NCBI GenBank assembly: GCA_028686345.1
Contig: JAQUCE010000021.1
Span: 1-60,578, forward strand
DNA: 60,578 nt
Reading direction: 5' to 3'
Source of the DNA: Kiritimatiellia bacterium
Lineage (GTDB): Bacteria; Verrucomicrobiota; Kiritimatiellia; RFP12; UBA1067
Below, one piece after another: positions 1 through 11,657 of this stretch. Each line of letters opens with the position of its first letter. The stretch's first letter is position 1. Below the pieces are notes generated by a model, which ran no database searches, was not told the DNA's origin, and worked only from the letters and a program-made list of their open reading frames with translations. A program made the translations under genes and the position numbers.

Positions 1-1
1 G

Positions 2-211
2 CAGGACCATTATGATAAACGCGGTGCTTGTGAACGGATTTACAGCAGGCTGGATGAAAGCTTCGGCTTTGAAAAACACACCATCCGGGGCAAAGACAAA
101 ATGGAACTCAGGATTGGCATGGCCTATATTGCTATGCTTTCAATGGCTCTAGGGCGAATCAAGGCTGGACAACCGGAAAACATCCGAAGCCTTGTTAAGA
201 AGGCATCCTGA
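2..211 (+). CDS. C-terminal fragment of a DDE transposase (cut by window edge)
   Basis: The frame is open from base 2 to the TGA at 209-211 and gives 69 residues without a start, so the gene enters from outside the window. The peptide has the tail pattern of IS4/IS1182/IS5-type DDE transposases: YDKRGACERIYSRLDE, then FGFEKHTIRGKDKM, then a short hydrophobic helix (IGMAYIAMLSMALGRIKAG). In these families this part carries the last acidic catalytic residue (the E of the ERIYSRL region) and the end of the RNase-H fold. The exact IS family cannot be set from so little sequence. The 212-442 stretch downstream has no recognisable gene and may hold the element's right end, but no terminal repeat could be matched. 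Confidence 0.6.
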   Translation, partial: QDHYDKRGACERIYSRLDESFGFEKHTIRGKDKMELRIGMAYIAMLSMALGRIKAGQPENIRSLVKKAS

Positions 212-442
212 GACGAAAACAGAGAAAGGACACAGCGCCAAAACAGGGTCAAACCTTAGATTAGTAATTAACGATTGACGCTGGGATAAAAGATGGTTGA
301 GGGGCGGGAGGTTATGGAAAGTGTCTCTTTTAGAAATCAGAAAGAACCGTTGTCCGTTGAAATCGTGATAGAATCGGTATGTGAAGGACCTATTGGTAAG
401 TTGACAGCAAAGCTTGAAAGTTAGTGAAATTATGGTGAAAAC

Positions 443-896
443 ATGAGAATATCCAAGTCTAAATATTTTGCGGCGGCTGTTGTGGCGGCTGTCGCAGCTG
501 CCCTGATTTCATGGCACCTCCCAGCGAAGAAACAGAGTGACACCGCTGACGTGGTGGTGCCTGTTCACCCGCCGTGTGTTGTACGGACACTCCCCGCTGC
601 GGATTACCTGCCGCCTAAGGTTCGTGCGGCCCGTATTCAGGCTGTGTCTAGCATGCTTATTCGCCCGTACGCCTTTCTTTCTACGTCCATCACTGACTAC
701 AGCGGCTGTATCAAAGCCTTGCGCGATTTGCCGCCGGGATTACTGTTTGCAGATGCTCGTGGCGGGTTGGCAGAACCTCGGGGATCTCGGTGCTGACCGC
801 GATCTGCTGGCAGAGCTTGCAACTGACCATGATCCCGCCTTGTCCGCCACCGCCCGGAAAGCCCTCCGTAAAGCGGTAAAAATTAGAGAAAAATAA
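443..896 (+). pseudogene. Small secreted hypothetical protein, frameshifted
   Basis: The ATG at 443 opens a 117-aa frame with a clear signal peptide (MRISKSKYFAAAVVAAVAAALISWHL). It ends at 796 with a low-complexity tail unlike a natural C terminus. The next frame, open to 896, continues with LLAELATDHDPALSATARKA, which looks like a HEAT-type helical repeat. Removing one base near 740-790 joins both into one 150-aa protein; 443-896 is 454 nt, one base more than 151 codons. So a single-base insertion, real or from sequencing, is the simplest reading. No function is recognised. There is only a weak GGTGAA ahead of the start. It lies between transposase debris on both sides, which fits a decaying gene. 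Confidence 0.4.
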
Positions 897-1229
897 AACG
901 AAAAAAGTTGTTTTCCCTATTGTGGTTTACAAAAAGAAGGAGTACTATTTTTATAACTTGGTAGTAAATTGATTGTGAGTGATGATTTGATAGAGTGTCT
1001 TTTTTGTTTTTGGCTAGGCACACTGGTTGTTGGCGGCAAGAAGTTTTCTCGATCGGTAGCAGCGGAAAGCCTAGCGCAGCATAGCCGCAACCAATTTTTC
1101 GCCCACGAATCTCCGCGAATATTGCGCTTTAAATTTTTTTTTCACGTTGTGGAGTCGTTAATCACTAAAAGTTTAAAGCACAGAGTCTCGTGTTAAGATT
1201 GCAAGTCATGTTTTAAGAGTGATCTTATG

Positions 1230-1285
1230 ATAAGGGTATTTCAAGCGATTAGCGACCCTGCGTAGCAGGGATGAAATACCCTTAT
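1230..1285. repeat. 56-bp double-hairpin dispersed repeat, copy 1
   Basis: The 14-base arms ATAAGGGTATTTCA and TGAAATACCCTTAT enclose a second perfect hairpin, CCCTGC-GTA-GCAGGG. A nearly identical copy lies at 25209-25264, where one loop base differs (gattag versus gatcag), and both are followed by a similar cctttcgcg(g/t)agattcgcgggc flank. No gene is visible in 897-1229 or 1286-1500. These stretches hold only scraps of repeats seen elsewhere, such as the cgcagcatagccgcaacc piece near 1076 that recurs inverted near 25430. Confidence 0.8.
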
Positions 1286-1500
1286 CCTTTCGCGGAGATT
1301 CGCGGGCAAAAAACTCTGAGAACTCTCTCCCTCGGGATGTGTTCAGGTTGCGGCAGGTGTTGATGGCCGCTATGGAATCGCTTTTAAGAACTCCACCCTA
1401 ACTCTCTCGGAAACGGATTTTATACCGCCATGGCTGAAGCCAGCTTGGGATACTATAAAAGTGACAGTGCGCGGCGATTATATTGACGACAATTGCTGTC

Positions 1501-1780
1501 AAAAGGGTCAGCCCTTGAATTAGTTGTTTCGCTTACGTTGTCAGCCAGCTTCTGCTTTAATTTCTCCATGGCTAGACATGTCAGAGTGGAATATCCGGAA
1601 GCCATATATCATGTGACCTGCAGGATGCTGGGTGATGCACACAGCAAACAGATCAGCGCAGCTGAAATCTGATTGAAGAAAACAGAGAACTGAGCTCTGA
1701 GGTAGAGGAGTGCAAAAAGCTTTTAGAGGAGATGAGCGTAATAGACAGTTACTAAACGACTAATTCAAGGGCTGACCCCA
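1501..1780 (+). mobile_element. IS200-like / RAYT element remnant with inverted terminal repeats
   Basis: The left end, GGTCAGCCCTTGAATTAGTT near 1506, and the right end, AACTAATTCAAGGG near 1760, are inverted copies over about 24 bases with one mismatch (AAACAACTAATTC versus AAACGACTAATTC). Between them lies a broken tyrosine (Y1) transposase gene. The right end is duplicated as a 50-bp direct repeat (1741-1790 and 1791-1840). A shorter 15-16-bp repeat (gaccccagcacgggct) then runs to about 1865. The left-end sequence, through 'ctgctttaattt' just before the transposase ATG, recurs as a tandem array at 36202-36408. Confidence 0.65.
1568..1755 (+). pseudogene. REP-associated tyrosine transposase (Y1_Tnp), internally deleted
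   Basis: The ATG at 1568 starts MARHVRVEYPEAIYHVTCRM, the classic N terminus of the IS200/RAYT transposase family (R-x-x-x-P-x-x-x-Y-H-V-T-x-R). The frame stops at 1670-1672 after 34 residues. From 1672 to the TAA at 1753 another frame encodes a charged helical tail (IEENRELSSEVEECKKLLEE), consistent with the end of such a protein. The HUH motif and catalytic tyrosine are absent, so the copy cannot be active. It sits inside the inverted repeats of the 1501-1780 element. Confidence 0.65.
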
Positions 1781-1992
1781 GCACGGGCTCATAGGCAGTT
1801 ACTAAACGACTAATTCAAGGGCTGACCCCAGCACGGGCTGACCCCAGCACGGGCTCCAGCACGGCTCGCAAGCGGCTTGCGAGTGATCAGGCACGCGGCA
1901 CAGTCAGCCGCATAGCGACTGACCCCCTTCCGCGCCAGCTCTATTTGACAAGACGCGGAAAAGGAAGTCGTCCGCTTTGCGGGCGACTGCTA

Positions 1993-2107
1993 CACATGCG
2001 CTGCACTGCGGCATGCAAGGGTTGTTGTTTGGTGTAGTAGACGCTCTGCGAGCGGCATACTGCAACAGGCATGTGAAAAGCACGTCTTAGGGTATAGTGT
2101 TGCTGTT
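1993..2107 (-). repeat. Long-range inverted repeat, left copy (about 115 bp)
   Basis: The stretch from 'acatgcgctgcactgcgg' to 'tagtgttgct' is a near-identical reverse complement of 19418-19533. It includes the hairpin-forming CGCTCTGCGAGCGGC segment and the block 'caacaggcatgtgaaaagca'. It ends directly beside the purM stop codon. The bases before it (1880-1990) hold further pieces of the 'gcgggcgactgc' palindromic family found in other gaps. Confidence 0.7.
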
Positions 2108-2111
2108 TGGC

Positions 2112-3185
2112 TTAGTTAATGCAGGTAACCGAATTCTTTCCCTTGGTGATGCCGCCGATCACAACCGGTGCCTGGCGCAGTTTTTTCAAAATCTGCATGG
2201 CTTCAGTCACATTCTTCTCGCGCAGGATGATCACATAGCCGATCCCCATATTGAAAACACGGTACATCTCATCTGTATCAACCTTGCCTTCACGCTGAAT
2301 AAACTCAAACACCGGCGGTGTAGTCCAAGCGGAGCGGTCGATAGTGGCGCCGCAGCTCTTTGGCAGAACCCGTGGGATGTTATCATAAAATCCGCCGCCC
2401 GTGATGTGCGCCATGCCCGGAATCGGGATCTTGGCATCCAGCAGCGCGCTGATTGGTTTGAGAAAGCTCTTGTGTACTGCCAGCAGCACCTCAGCCACGC
2501 TCTGTTTAGAGCCAGGGAAGAGATCATGCGGAGCAAGGCCGCAGCTCTCAAAAATGACCTTGCGGGCCAGCGAAAACCCATTGGTCTGCAACCCGCCGGA
2601 GGGCAGCCCGATCAGCACGTCACCCGGCTGGATTTTTTCGCCGGTGATGATCCGGCTCTTTTTAACTGAGCCAACAATAGTGCCCACCAGATCATACTCT
2701 CCCGGAGGGTAGAGGCCAGGCATCTCAGCGGTTTCGCCGCCGAGCAGAGCGCAGCCGTTCTGCTTGCAGGCAATACAGAGTCCCTTAATCACATCATGGA
2801 AGATCTCAGCGTCAAACTGCGCGGTTCCAATATAATCCATGAAAAAGAGCGGTTTCGCCCCTTGCACCAGGATATCGTTGACACAGTGGTTGACCAGGTC
2901 CTGGCCGACGGTGTCGTGCTTTCCTGCAAGACTGGCGACCTTCAGCTTGGTGCCCACCCCATCGGCGCTGGAAACAAGCATATGATCCTTGCCCGGCGAC
3001 TCAAAAAGGCCGCCAAAGCTGCCAATGCCGCCGATCACCCCGGGTGTTCGTGTGCCAGCCACCATCTTTTTAATGCTTTGAATACCGCTCATCTTGGAGT
3101 CGATATCCACCCCGGCCTCAGAGTAGGCGGATTTCCCGCGGAGGACAACAGCTTTCTTCGGTGCAGCAACAGCTTTATTTTTCAT
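2112..3185 (-). CDS. purM: Phosphoribosylformylglycinamidine cyclo-ligase (AIR synthetase)
   Basis: PurM catalyses the ATP-dependent closure of FGAM to 5-aminoimidazole ribonucleotide, the fifth step of de novo purine synthesis, in the cytoplasm. The 357-aa product carries the family landmarks in order: SAYSEAGVDID near the N terminus, the VSSADGVGTKLKVA loop, GQDLVNHCVNDILVQGA, GGETAEMPGLY, and the GLPSGGLQTNGFSLAR motif (Gln-Thr in place of the usual His-Ser/Thr), then HITGGGFYDNIPR. The length is normal for the family, with about 20 extra basic residues at the N terminus. An AAGG lies upstream of the ATG at 3185. No other pur gene is nearby, so it appears to be a lone gene. Its 3' end abuts a dispersed repeat. 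Confidence 0.93.
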   Translation of the reverse strand: MKNKAVAAPKKAVVLRGKSAYSEAGVDIDSKMSGIQSIKKMVAGTRTPGVIGGIGSFGGLFESPGKDHMLVSSADGVGTKLKVASLAGKHDTVGQDLVNHCVNDILVQGAKPLFFMDYIGTAQFDAEIFHDVIKGLCIACKQNGCALLGGETAEMPGLYPPGEYDLVGTIVGSVKKSRIITGEKIQPGDVLIGLPSGGLQTNGFSLARKVIFESCGLAPHDLFPGSKQSVAEVLLAVHKSFLKPISALLDAKIPIPGMAHITGGGFYDNIPRVLPKSCGATIDRSAWTTPPVFEFIQREGKVDTDEMYRVFNMGIGYVIILREKNVTEAMQILKKLRQAPVVIGGITKGKNSVTCIN

Positions 3186-3340
3186 ACTAAAACCTTTTTT
3201 TTGATAAAACTTTAATCAAGGATGCAAAATATCACTTCTAATGGTCTCTATCCAGCATAAAAGCGGGGGAGCGCGTAATTCTCGGTAATCAGTCCCGTAA
3301 AAATCGTCGATCAGTATCGTTGTCCATTATCGTCAGCCCA

Positions 3341-3515
3341 TGCCGCTCATAGAGCGGCTACTACACGAACGACAAGGCTTGCAAGCCGGTGTGCGGTGGA
3401 ATGCGCAGCGCAATGCCGCTCATAGAGCGGCTACTACACCGAACGGCAAGGCTTGCACGACGGCTTGCATTTCAAAGTGCAGCGCATGTGTAGTAGTCGC
3501 TCTATGAGCGACACC
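3341..3515. repeat. Palindromic intergenic repeats in the purM-glgP gap
   Basis: The 3186-3729 gap has no convincing gene. It holds the hairpin GCCGCTCATAGAGCGGC twice (3343-3359 and 3416-3432), each followed by 'tactacac.gaacg.caaggcttgca'. An inverted relative, 'gtagtagtcgctctatgagcgac', follows near 3489. Variants of the same hairpin occur near 2045, 11749, 19466 and 11770, always between genes. Confidence 0.65.
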
Positions 3516-3729
3516 GAGCGACAGATCTTGCGCTTGCAGCTTGCTTACTTAGGCGTGGGTGTGCGGCCACAACTCAGGGTCAGGGTCGGCATCGAAGAGC
3601 GTACGAAAATGATCTCCGATCTCCGGCTTGTCTCTTGCAGGCTGCTCCGCAGTCCAAGCTGCAAGCTGTTTTTTGCCCTAGTGACTTAGTGACCAGGGAA
3701 CTCGGTGCATTGCTGCCTCACCCGGGCGC

Positions 3730-6228
<2,499 letters not shown>

Positions 6229-6345
6229 AAGCTTCCTTTTTATTGTTTACGTGGTTTCAGATCAGCACAGCAACCACTCTCTGCGCCCTCTACGGTTATT
6301 TTCCCGCTCTTTCTTTTTTCGATAAAGTTTTCGAATGGCCTCTGG

Positions 6346-9300
6346 CTATCGCACAATGATCACCATACCCCAATAGTTATAGCTGGTGAATTTGTTGTTC
6401 TCGGCCTGTGTCATGTAGGCCGCCTTGATCCAGTCCGCGCTGCGGGAGACATTTTCGAGGCGCACTTCGTCAAGTATGCCGCTGAAGGTCTTGGTTGCGT
6501 CATTTACGTTGCCCGCATGACCAAAGGTCAGCGGTTGACCTAGGGGCAGGTTCTGCGCGATGGCATCCGGGAGAGTTGTGACTGCCTGACCGTTGCCGTA
6601 AACCTGAACGCGTTGGGTTGATGGGTCGGTGACAACCGCATAATGACTCCACGCTCCTGTGGTGGGGGTGCTCTGGTTTGCAACATCTGTGCCTGCGAAC
6701 TTAATTTTGCTGTTCGCGTTATTGAGCGACGCATAGGGGGCACCACCGGTGCCTGCCAGGAGTGTTGCTTCATTTGCCACAGGAGTTGCTTGCCAGCTCC
6801 AGAATGAGATGGTCTGCGGCGTTTTTCCGGGGGCAATGCGCGAGCGTCCCAGTTGTTGAGCGTTGCTCCACTGCAAGCCATGGCCGGCAAAGGCAGCTGC
6901 AGCCACCGGGCTATCAACACCCTTTAACGCGCCGCCGTTCTGGGCGGCTGATGCGTCGGCCAGCAGCAGGCGCTCTGTGCCGCTGAAATGCCAGACTCCG
7001 TCGAACTCTGGCGACCAAACCTCGCGATTGGAGCTATCCACTGGTATGGCGTAGCGGGCAGCGAGATAAGCTTCGATGCGGCGGCGTTCACTATTGGAGA
7101 GCGCACGGTTGTAGACCAGTACCTCGGCCAAATCTCCGTCCAGCGGCAGGTCGCGAGCGCTGTCACCGGTGCCCGCCCCGTAGTAAAAAACGCCGTTCTC
7201 TCGTTCGCCGTTCGGCCCCCATGCAGCGCGAGGCATTGAATCCTGGGTCAGGTTCACGCCGTTAACATAGAGGCGCGAGGCGATGCCATCACAGATCATG
7301 GTTTTTATGGAAGGGGTGTTTATCTGGCATGGCAGGAGTTGAGAAACAGTGCCAGCAGAGCTGTGGGTGACAACTCCCTCTTTAACACTCAAAGAGGTGA
7401 CACTGTTTGCGCCCTGCAGGATGACCCGTTCACCGTCGTTGGTTACGCTTGTGCTGCTAACAGCAAAGATCGAGTAGGTGTTTCCGATTGCGGATGCAGA
7501 GCTTTTCAGGCTGTCGTACTCTCCGGCTACGGCATCAAAGCGCATTGCGGGCTTACCATTGAATGAGTTTGCAACCAGCGCTGGTTGGCGGGCTGTGTCA
7601 GCTTGAGTGGCATGCATGGCGGCTGCGATCTCGGTTTGGTTTTCGCATTTTGATACGCGCGGCGTTGAGCCATCCATTACATCAGCCACCACACAGTCGC
7701 CGCGGAACCACTGCTTGAGGCCAAAAGCGGGCACACGGTGCGCTGACAGAGTGTCGTATTTAAGGGCCAGATAGCGTTCCACCTGACAACGTTCTTCAAA
7801 GGATAGTTTGCGGTCATAGGCAATCACCTCCAACACATCGCCGTCCCAGCCATCGCCGCTATGTCCTCCCGTGCCCATGCCCATTAAGTTAGGGCCGCCG
7901 TATGCTGCGGCAGAAGCATAGGCAAAGCCGTTGAGGCAGAACTGGATGTTGGTGGCGCTGCTGATCATGGAGCCGACAAACGGTGTGCCTGGCGCGGGCC
8001 GGATATTTGTTCTAACAACATCAGTGTAACCTCCTGTTTTTGGGACGAAGGTGTAGAAAGTACCAGCATTCTCAAGTGCGATACCCCAGTTATAGCCGCT
8101 GGAACCCTGAACTATCCGGCGCCAGGCATAGCCGTTGACACCCTGGTGAATACCAGCTACAAAAACGGAGTAGGGTACGTTGTTGGGGGCACTCCAGGTG
8201 CCGTGCAGTCCATCTTTGGCACCCGATGCTTCAAAACGGATGCCAGGCACTCCGTTGCAGGCATTTGCCGCCCATTTCGGCTGCTTGCTGGTATCATTCT
8301 GATAGGCATCGTGCCCGTTGCCTGATTGATCCTGCCAGAGAGAGACATAACCGGATGCGTTGGTAACTAAGCCTGCGGCCCCATGCAGCCAGAGGCCACA
8401 CTCTGGCAGATCGGTTGGGACGAACGGATTTGCGTCGACAGCCTGGGCCGGGTTATTCCAGTGGGCAGTGATCTCTGCCTTACGGTTGAGCGCCGGGATC
8501 TTGACCCATACATGCGACTCTCCATCTATGTCCCAGGTTTCAATCTCGTGGCTGAGGGCTGTTCCATCCGCAGCGGTGAAGAGCAGGTCAGAGCCGTCTG
8601 CTCCACAGTCGGCATAATGGAAGCGGTTGTTGCCGCAACCCTCCCGCAGTTTGATCAGAGCCGGGAAGTTGGTTAAGGTTGAGGCACCTTGATACCCATT
8701 GAAGCTGATCAGCATGGAGTGCCCCCAGTCGCTGGTGGCAGGCGGCGGCAGCTTGTGCAGCACAATCGTGTTTCCTTCAATAGCAGCGTAATATGCGCAT
8801 GGCCCGGAGATATCCCAGCCTGAGATATCGGTTGTGCCGGTGAATGAGCGGGCTTCGATGATGCGCATACTTGCAGGGCAATCTTCGGCAGAATCAGCCA
8901 CTATTTCAATTGTCATAAATCCCGGGATGAAGGCTTCAGCGTTGATTATTATATGGTCATTGGTTTCACTGTTTACCTGGCAGATCATGCGTATGCCATC
9001 CAGTCCTGCGACGCAGTCATATGTGAGGCAGCCGACACCGCCGTTGACTGAGGGGTCGCCAGGTGAGATGGTGGCTCCAGGATACTGCAGGGCTGATCCA
9101 GCGGAAGAGACTACGCCTGTGCCAGCCAGTGTTCCGCCCGGCATAACTCTTAAGCGGCCAGAGCTGGGGCACCCTGCGGATGTGCCGTTGATTAGTGCTG
9201 TGCCGCCCTCGATGGTGCAGTTGCCGCCTACCGAGGTGCCGGTTTTGATGAAAGCCCAGGTGCCGCTCTGAACCTTAACCTCAAGGGGGTTTTGTCCGCC

Positions 9301-10854
9301 CGGCGCATCGGAGAATGTGTTGTTGAGGGTATTGACCCCGGAAGAGGTGGATCTTAGATGGATAGCTGCTGGTGCCGATCCTCCTGGCCTGTAGGCAGCG
9401 GACCAGCTGCCGCTGAAGGTCAGGGTGGCATCAGAGGGGCTGGCGTTCTCAATGACACAGTTGCGTACAAACTCGAATGGACGGTCGGTTGCTGCGTTGG
9501 CAGCTCCGATATAGCGCAGCCCATCATAGTTGCTGTTGTGATAGTTACCGACCAGAATGGTTGCATCAACACCCGAGGCTGCGCCTAAAGAGCTAAGTTC
9601 GCCGGCGTTTGCCAGGGCAATGATCTCGGCGATTCCTCCCATAAGCTTAGCTGTGCCGGTAAAGGTGTTTGCAGGAGAGGCTAATGTCAATGTGCCTTTA
9701 GCCTCCGGTCCATAACCCATTAAAAGGTCTCCGGTGCCTGAGAGTACGCCGGAAAGCGTCAAGTGCCTGTTGTTTCCAACAGTAAAGGCGTGCGAGCCAG
9801 CGGGGAGGGTTGTATTCAGCTCCCAAACAGCGGATGCGTTGCAAAAAATTCCGTGGTTGAGGGTGATGTCATTGCCGGAGAGCTCCCAGGATTGCTCCCA
9901 GATCATGACGCTGTCGATGGTTAGCCCAATGAGATCATTGATTGATGTTCTCTGGAGGGCATTATTGAAGGCAAGGGTAGGCGCTGCGGGCATTGCCTGC
10001 TTCCAGTTATTGCTGTTGCTCCAGTTGCCGTTGGCGCCAAAGCCGCTCCACTCTGAGCCATTAAAGCCTTCGTCTGTTATGTTGTAGCGTGTGGCCAGAT
10101 AACTTTCGACCTGCTCTCGCTCTGCTGGAGAGAGCGCGCGGTTGTAAACAATGACCTCAGAGACCTGCGAGTTGCTGGGGTCCTGGGAGGCACCGCCAGC
10201 ACCCCCGACAGTCAGCCGCCCGGGAGGAGTGTTCCTGGTTGCATTGCCGGTCAGGTCATGGCCGTCAACATAGAAGCGCTGTTCAGTCATATTGTTGACA
10301 GCTGCCATGGTATAGGTGCGGTTGTGCTGGAAGGATGACTTCAAGCGCGTTGGCAGACCGCTGACTTCGCCGATGTGGCCGTGCATATAAAAGGTGCCGG
10401 GAGTGTAGGTGCCCAGAAACCAGTTTTTATCGCGGGAGGGCAGGATTCGTCGCCAGGTTGAGATTCCGCGTTCATCAGCTCCGATTATGCGCGCCACGAT
10501 AAAGACGGAAAAAGAGTTTGTCAACTGGTTGTCGGTCAACAACCCCGCGGCATAAGCAACACTATAGTTGCGCTCATCGAAATATATGGTGGGGTGCCCA
10601 TTTGCTCCGTTCTCGACATAGAGCGGCTGGCGCCTGGCATCACTTTGATAAGCATGGTTATTCTGTCCGGAGATATCGTTCCATTGCGAGACACGGCCTG
10701 CTGCGCTGTTGGTCTGGATGTTGTTCGCATCAGCTTGTAACCACATCACGCAGTCGGTAAGGTTGGTGGGGTCAAAGGCGCTGACCTGCATACTCCATAG
10801 AGTTAGGATTGCCAGAGCACAGATAAATTTGAGGCCATTTGTTTTTTTATTCAT
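6346..10854 (-). CDS. Large secreted LamG / DUF2341 / PATR-type surface protein
   Basis: This 1502-aa protein starts at the ATG at 10854, with AGGTG six bases upstream; a GTG two codons earlier is less likely. It has a signal peptide ending near VSAF. Modules in order: a concanavalin-like LamG module (about 30-262, ending RALSPAEREQVESYLATRYNI); a stretch with an autotransporter-associated strand repeat (TLASPANTFTGTAKLMGG); a DUF2341 domain (about 705-815, VWVKIPALNRKAEITAHW); two more LamG-like modules (about 815-1040 and 1050-1270, each ending ERCQVERYLALKYD / ERRRIEAYLAARYAI); and a last LamG module ending in SGILDEVRLENVSRSADWIK. Such proteins are common in Verrucomicrobiota/Kiritimatiellota and are thought to bind glycans or act in adhesion. 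No catalytic domain is seen. Function is unproven. Confidence 0.8.
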   Translation of the reverse strand: MNKKTNGLKFICALAILTLWSMQVSAFDPTNLTDCVMWLQADANNIQTNSAAGRVSQWNDISGQNNHAYQSDARRQPLYVENGANGHPTIYFDERNYSVAYAAGLLTDNQLTNSFSVFIVARIIGADERGISTWRRILPSRDKNWFLGTYTPGTFYMHGHIGEVSGLPTRLKSSFQHNRTYTMAAVNNMTEQRFYVDGHDLTGNATRNTPPGRLTVGGAGGASQDPSNSQVSEVIVYNRALSPAEREQVESYLATRYNITDEGFNGSEWSGFGANGNWSNSNNWKQAMPAAPTLAFNNALQRTSINDLIGLTIDSVMIWEQSWELSGNDITLNHGIFCNASAVWELNTTLPAGSHAFTVGNNRHLTLSGVLSGTGDLLMGYGPEAKGTLTLASPANTFTGTAKLMGGIAEIIALANAGELSSLGAASGVDATILVGNYHNSNYDGLRYIGAANAATDRPFEFVRNCVIENASPSDATLTFSGSWSAAYRPGGSAPAAIHLRSTSSGVNTLNNTFSDAPGGQNPLEVKVQSGTWAFIKTGTSVGGNCTIEGGTALINGTSAGCPSSGRLRVMPGGTLAGTGVVSSAGSALQYPGATISPGDPSVNGGVGCLTYDCVAGLDGIRMICQVNSETNDHIIINAEAFIPGFMTIEIVADSAEDCPASMRIIEARSFTGTTDISGWDISGPCAYYAAIEGNTIVLHKLPPPATSDWGHSMLISFNGYQGASTLTNFPALIKLREGCGNNRFHYADCGADGSDLLFTAADGTALSHEIETWDIDGESHVWVKIPALNRKAEITAHWNNPAQAVDANPFVPTDLPECGLWLHGAAGLVTNASGYVSLWQDQSGNGHDAYQNDTSKQPKWAANACNGVPGIRFEASGAKDGLHGTWSAPNNVPYSVFVAGIHQGVNGYAWRRIVQGSSGYNWGIALENAGTFYTFVPKTGGYTDVVRTNIRPAPGTPFVGSMISSATNIQFCLNGFAYASAAAYGGPNLMGMGTGGHSGDGWDGDVLEVIAYDRKLSFEERCQVERYLALKYDTLSAHRVPAFGLKQWFRGDCVVADVMDGSTPRVSKCENQTEIAAAMHATQADTARQPALVANSFNGKPAMRFDAVAGEYDSLKSSASAIGNTYSIFAVSSTSVTNDGERVILQGANSVTSLSVKEGVVTHSSAGTVSQLLPCQINTPSIKTMICDGIASRLYVNGVNLTQDSMPRAAWGPNGERENGVFYYGAGTGDSARDLPLDGDLAEVLVYNRALSNSERRRIEAYLAARYAIPVDSSNREVWSPEFDGVWHFSGTERLLLADASAAQNGGALKGVDSPVAAAAFAGHGLQWSNAQQLGRSRIAPGKTPQTISFWSWQATPVANEATLLAGTGGAPYASLNNANSKIKFAGTDVANQSTPTTGAWSHYAVVTDPSTQRVQVYGNGQAVTTLPDAIAQNLPLGQPLTFGHAGNVNDATKTFSGILDEVRLENVSRSADWIKAAYMTQAENNKFTSYNYWGMVIIVR

Positions 10855-11140
10855 AATCACACCTGAATGAAAGTGTTTGTAATTATACTGTTAATAACTT
10901 ACAGCATCTCTGACAAGGTTGTCAAGCGATATGGGCTGAAAAATAAAACCCTTGATAATAAGCGGTAATTTTCGTATACGTATGTTCGTGTTTCAATGCG
11001 CGTAAATAGCTTTGACGTATTGAACAAACTCAATTAGGCCGCCTGCCTAGGCGCAGTGCGCATGGCTGTTAGCGGGCTGAGAGGCGGCGGCGAGCCATTT
11101 TAGAACACTCGCATTTTAGAACTTCAGAACCGAGCTACCC

Positions 11141-11557
11141 ATGATTTCAAAGGAAACAGTTGAAAAAATTAAACGCCGCATGGAGCTTGCATCGGTTTTT
11201 GAGGATGATATTGAGGAGTCGTTCATACTAGGCAGCGGCAGCGGCGGCCAAAAGGTGAACAAAACCGCCTCAACTGTCCGGCTGCATCATGCGCCCAGTC
11301 AGCTCATGATCAAGTGTGGGCAAAACCGCTCGCGTGAGGTCAACCGCTGGCTGGCGCGCCAGGAGCTGGCGGAGAAAATTCTAGAGAAAGAAAAATCAGA
11401 GCACTCGAAGCGGATTCAGGAGCGGGAGAAAATCCGTCGCCAGAAACGCCGCCGCTCCCGTCGGCAGCAGGCCCGCATGCTGGATGAAAAGAGCAGGCAC
11501 GGTGAAAAAAAGGCTGCGCGCGCCAGAGTTGACCTGCCTGCGGATGACAGCATATGA
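11141..11557 (+). CDS. Release-factor-like peptidyl-tRNA hydrolase (ArfB/YaeJ type)
   Basis: The 138-aa protein has the RF-1 catalytic core without the codon-recognition domain. The GGQ motif is at residues 35-37 (GSGSGGQKVNKTAS), followed by VRLHHAPSQLMIKCGQNRSR and a very basic tail (EKIRRQKRRRSRRQQARM) that would enter the empty mRNA channel. Such proteins release peptides from stalled ribosomes in bacteria and mitochondria. The tail and size fit ArfB or the related 'peptide chain release factor-like' group. It stands alone between a divergent surface gene and a repeat-rich gap, so context gives no further clue. Confidence 0.8.
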   Translation: MISKETVEKIKRRMELASVFEDDIEESFILGSGSGGQKVNKTASTVRLHHAPSQLMIKCGQNRSREVNRWLARQELAEKILEKEKSEHSKRIQEREKIRRQKRRRSRRQQARMLDEKSRHGEKKAARARVDLPADDSI

Positions 11558-11657
11558 CAAGGCGCGAAGCAAGGAAGTTGTCCGCTATGCGGGCGACTAC
11601 AGACGGCACGCGAATGACCAGGGCACGCACTCTGGTCAGCCGCGTCTGTGGTTGACG

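Noticed and set aside
293..424. 43-codon frame (MVEGREVMES...)
   Set aside because: No clear ribosome-binding site, no recognisable motif and a position inside transposon debris; it could be chance.
969..1196. 75-codon open frame
   Set aside because: Composition and codon use look random, and its end runs through intergenic repeat scraps shared with other gaps.
2097..2669. 190-codon frame opposite purM
   Set aside because: It is a shadow of the well-supported purM frame on the other strand.
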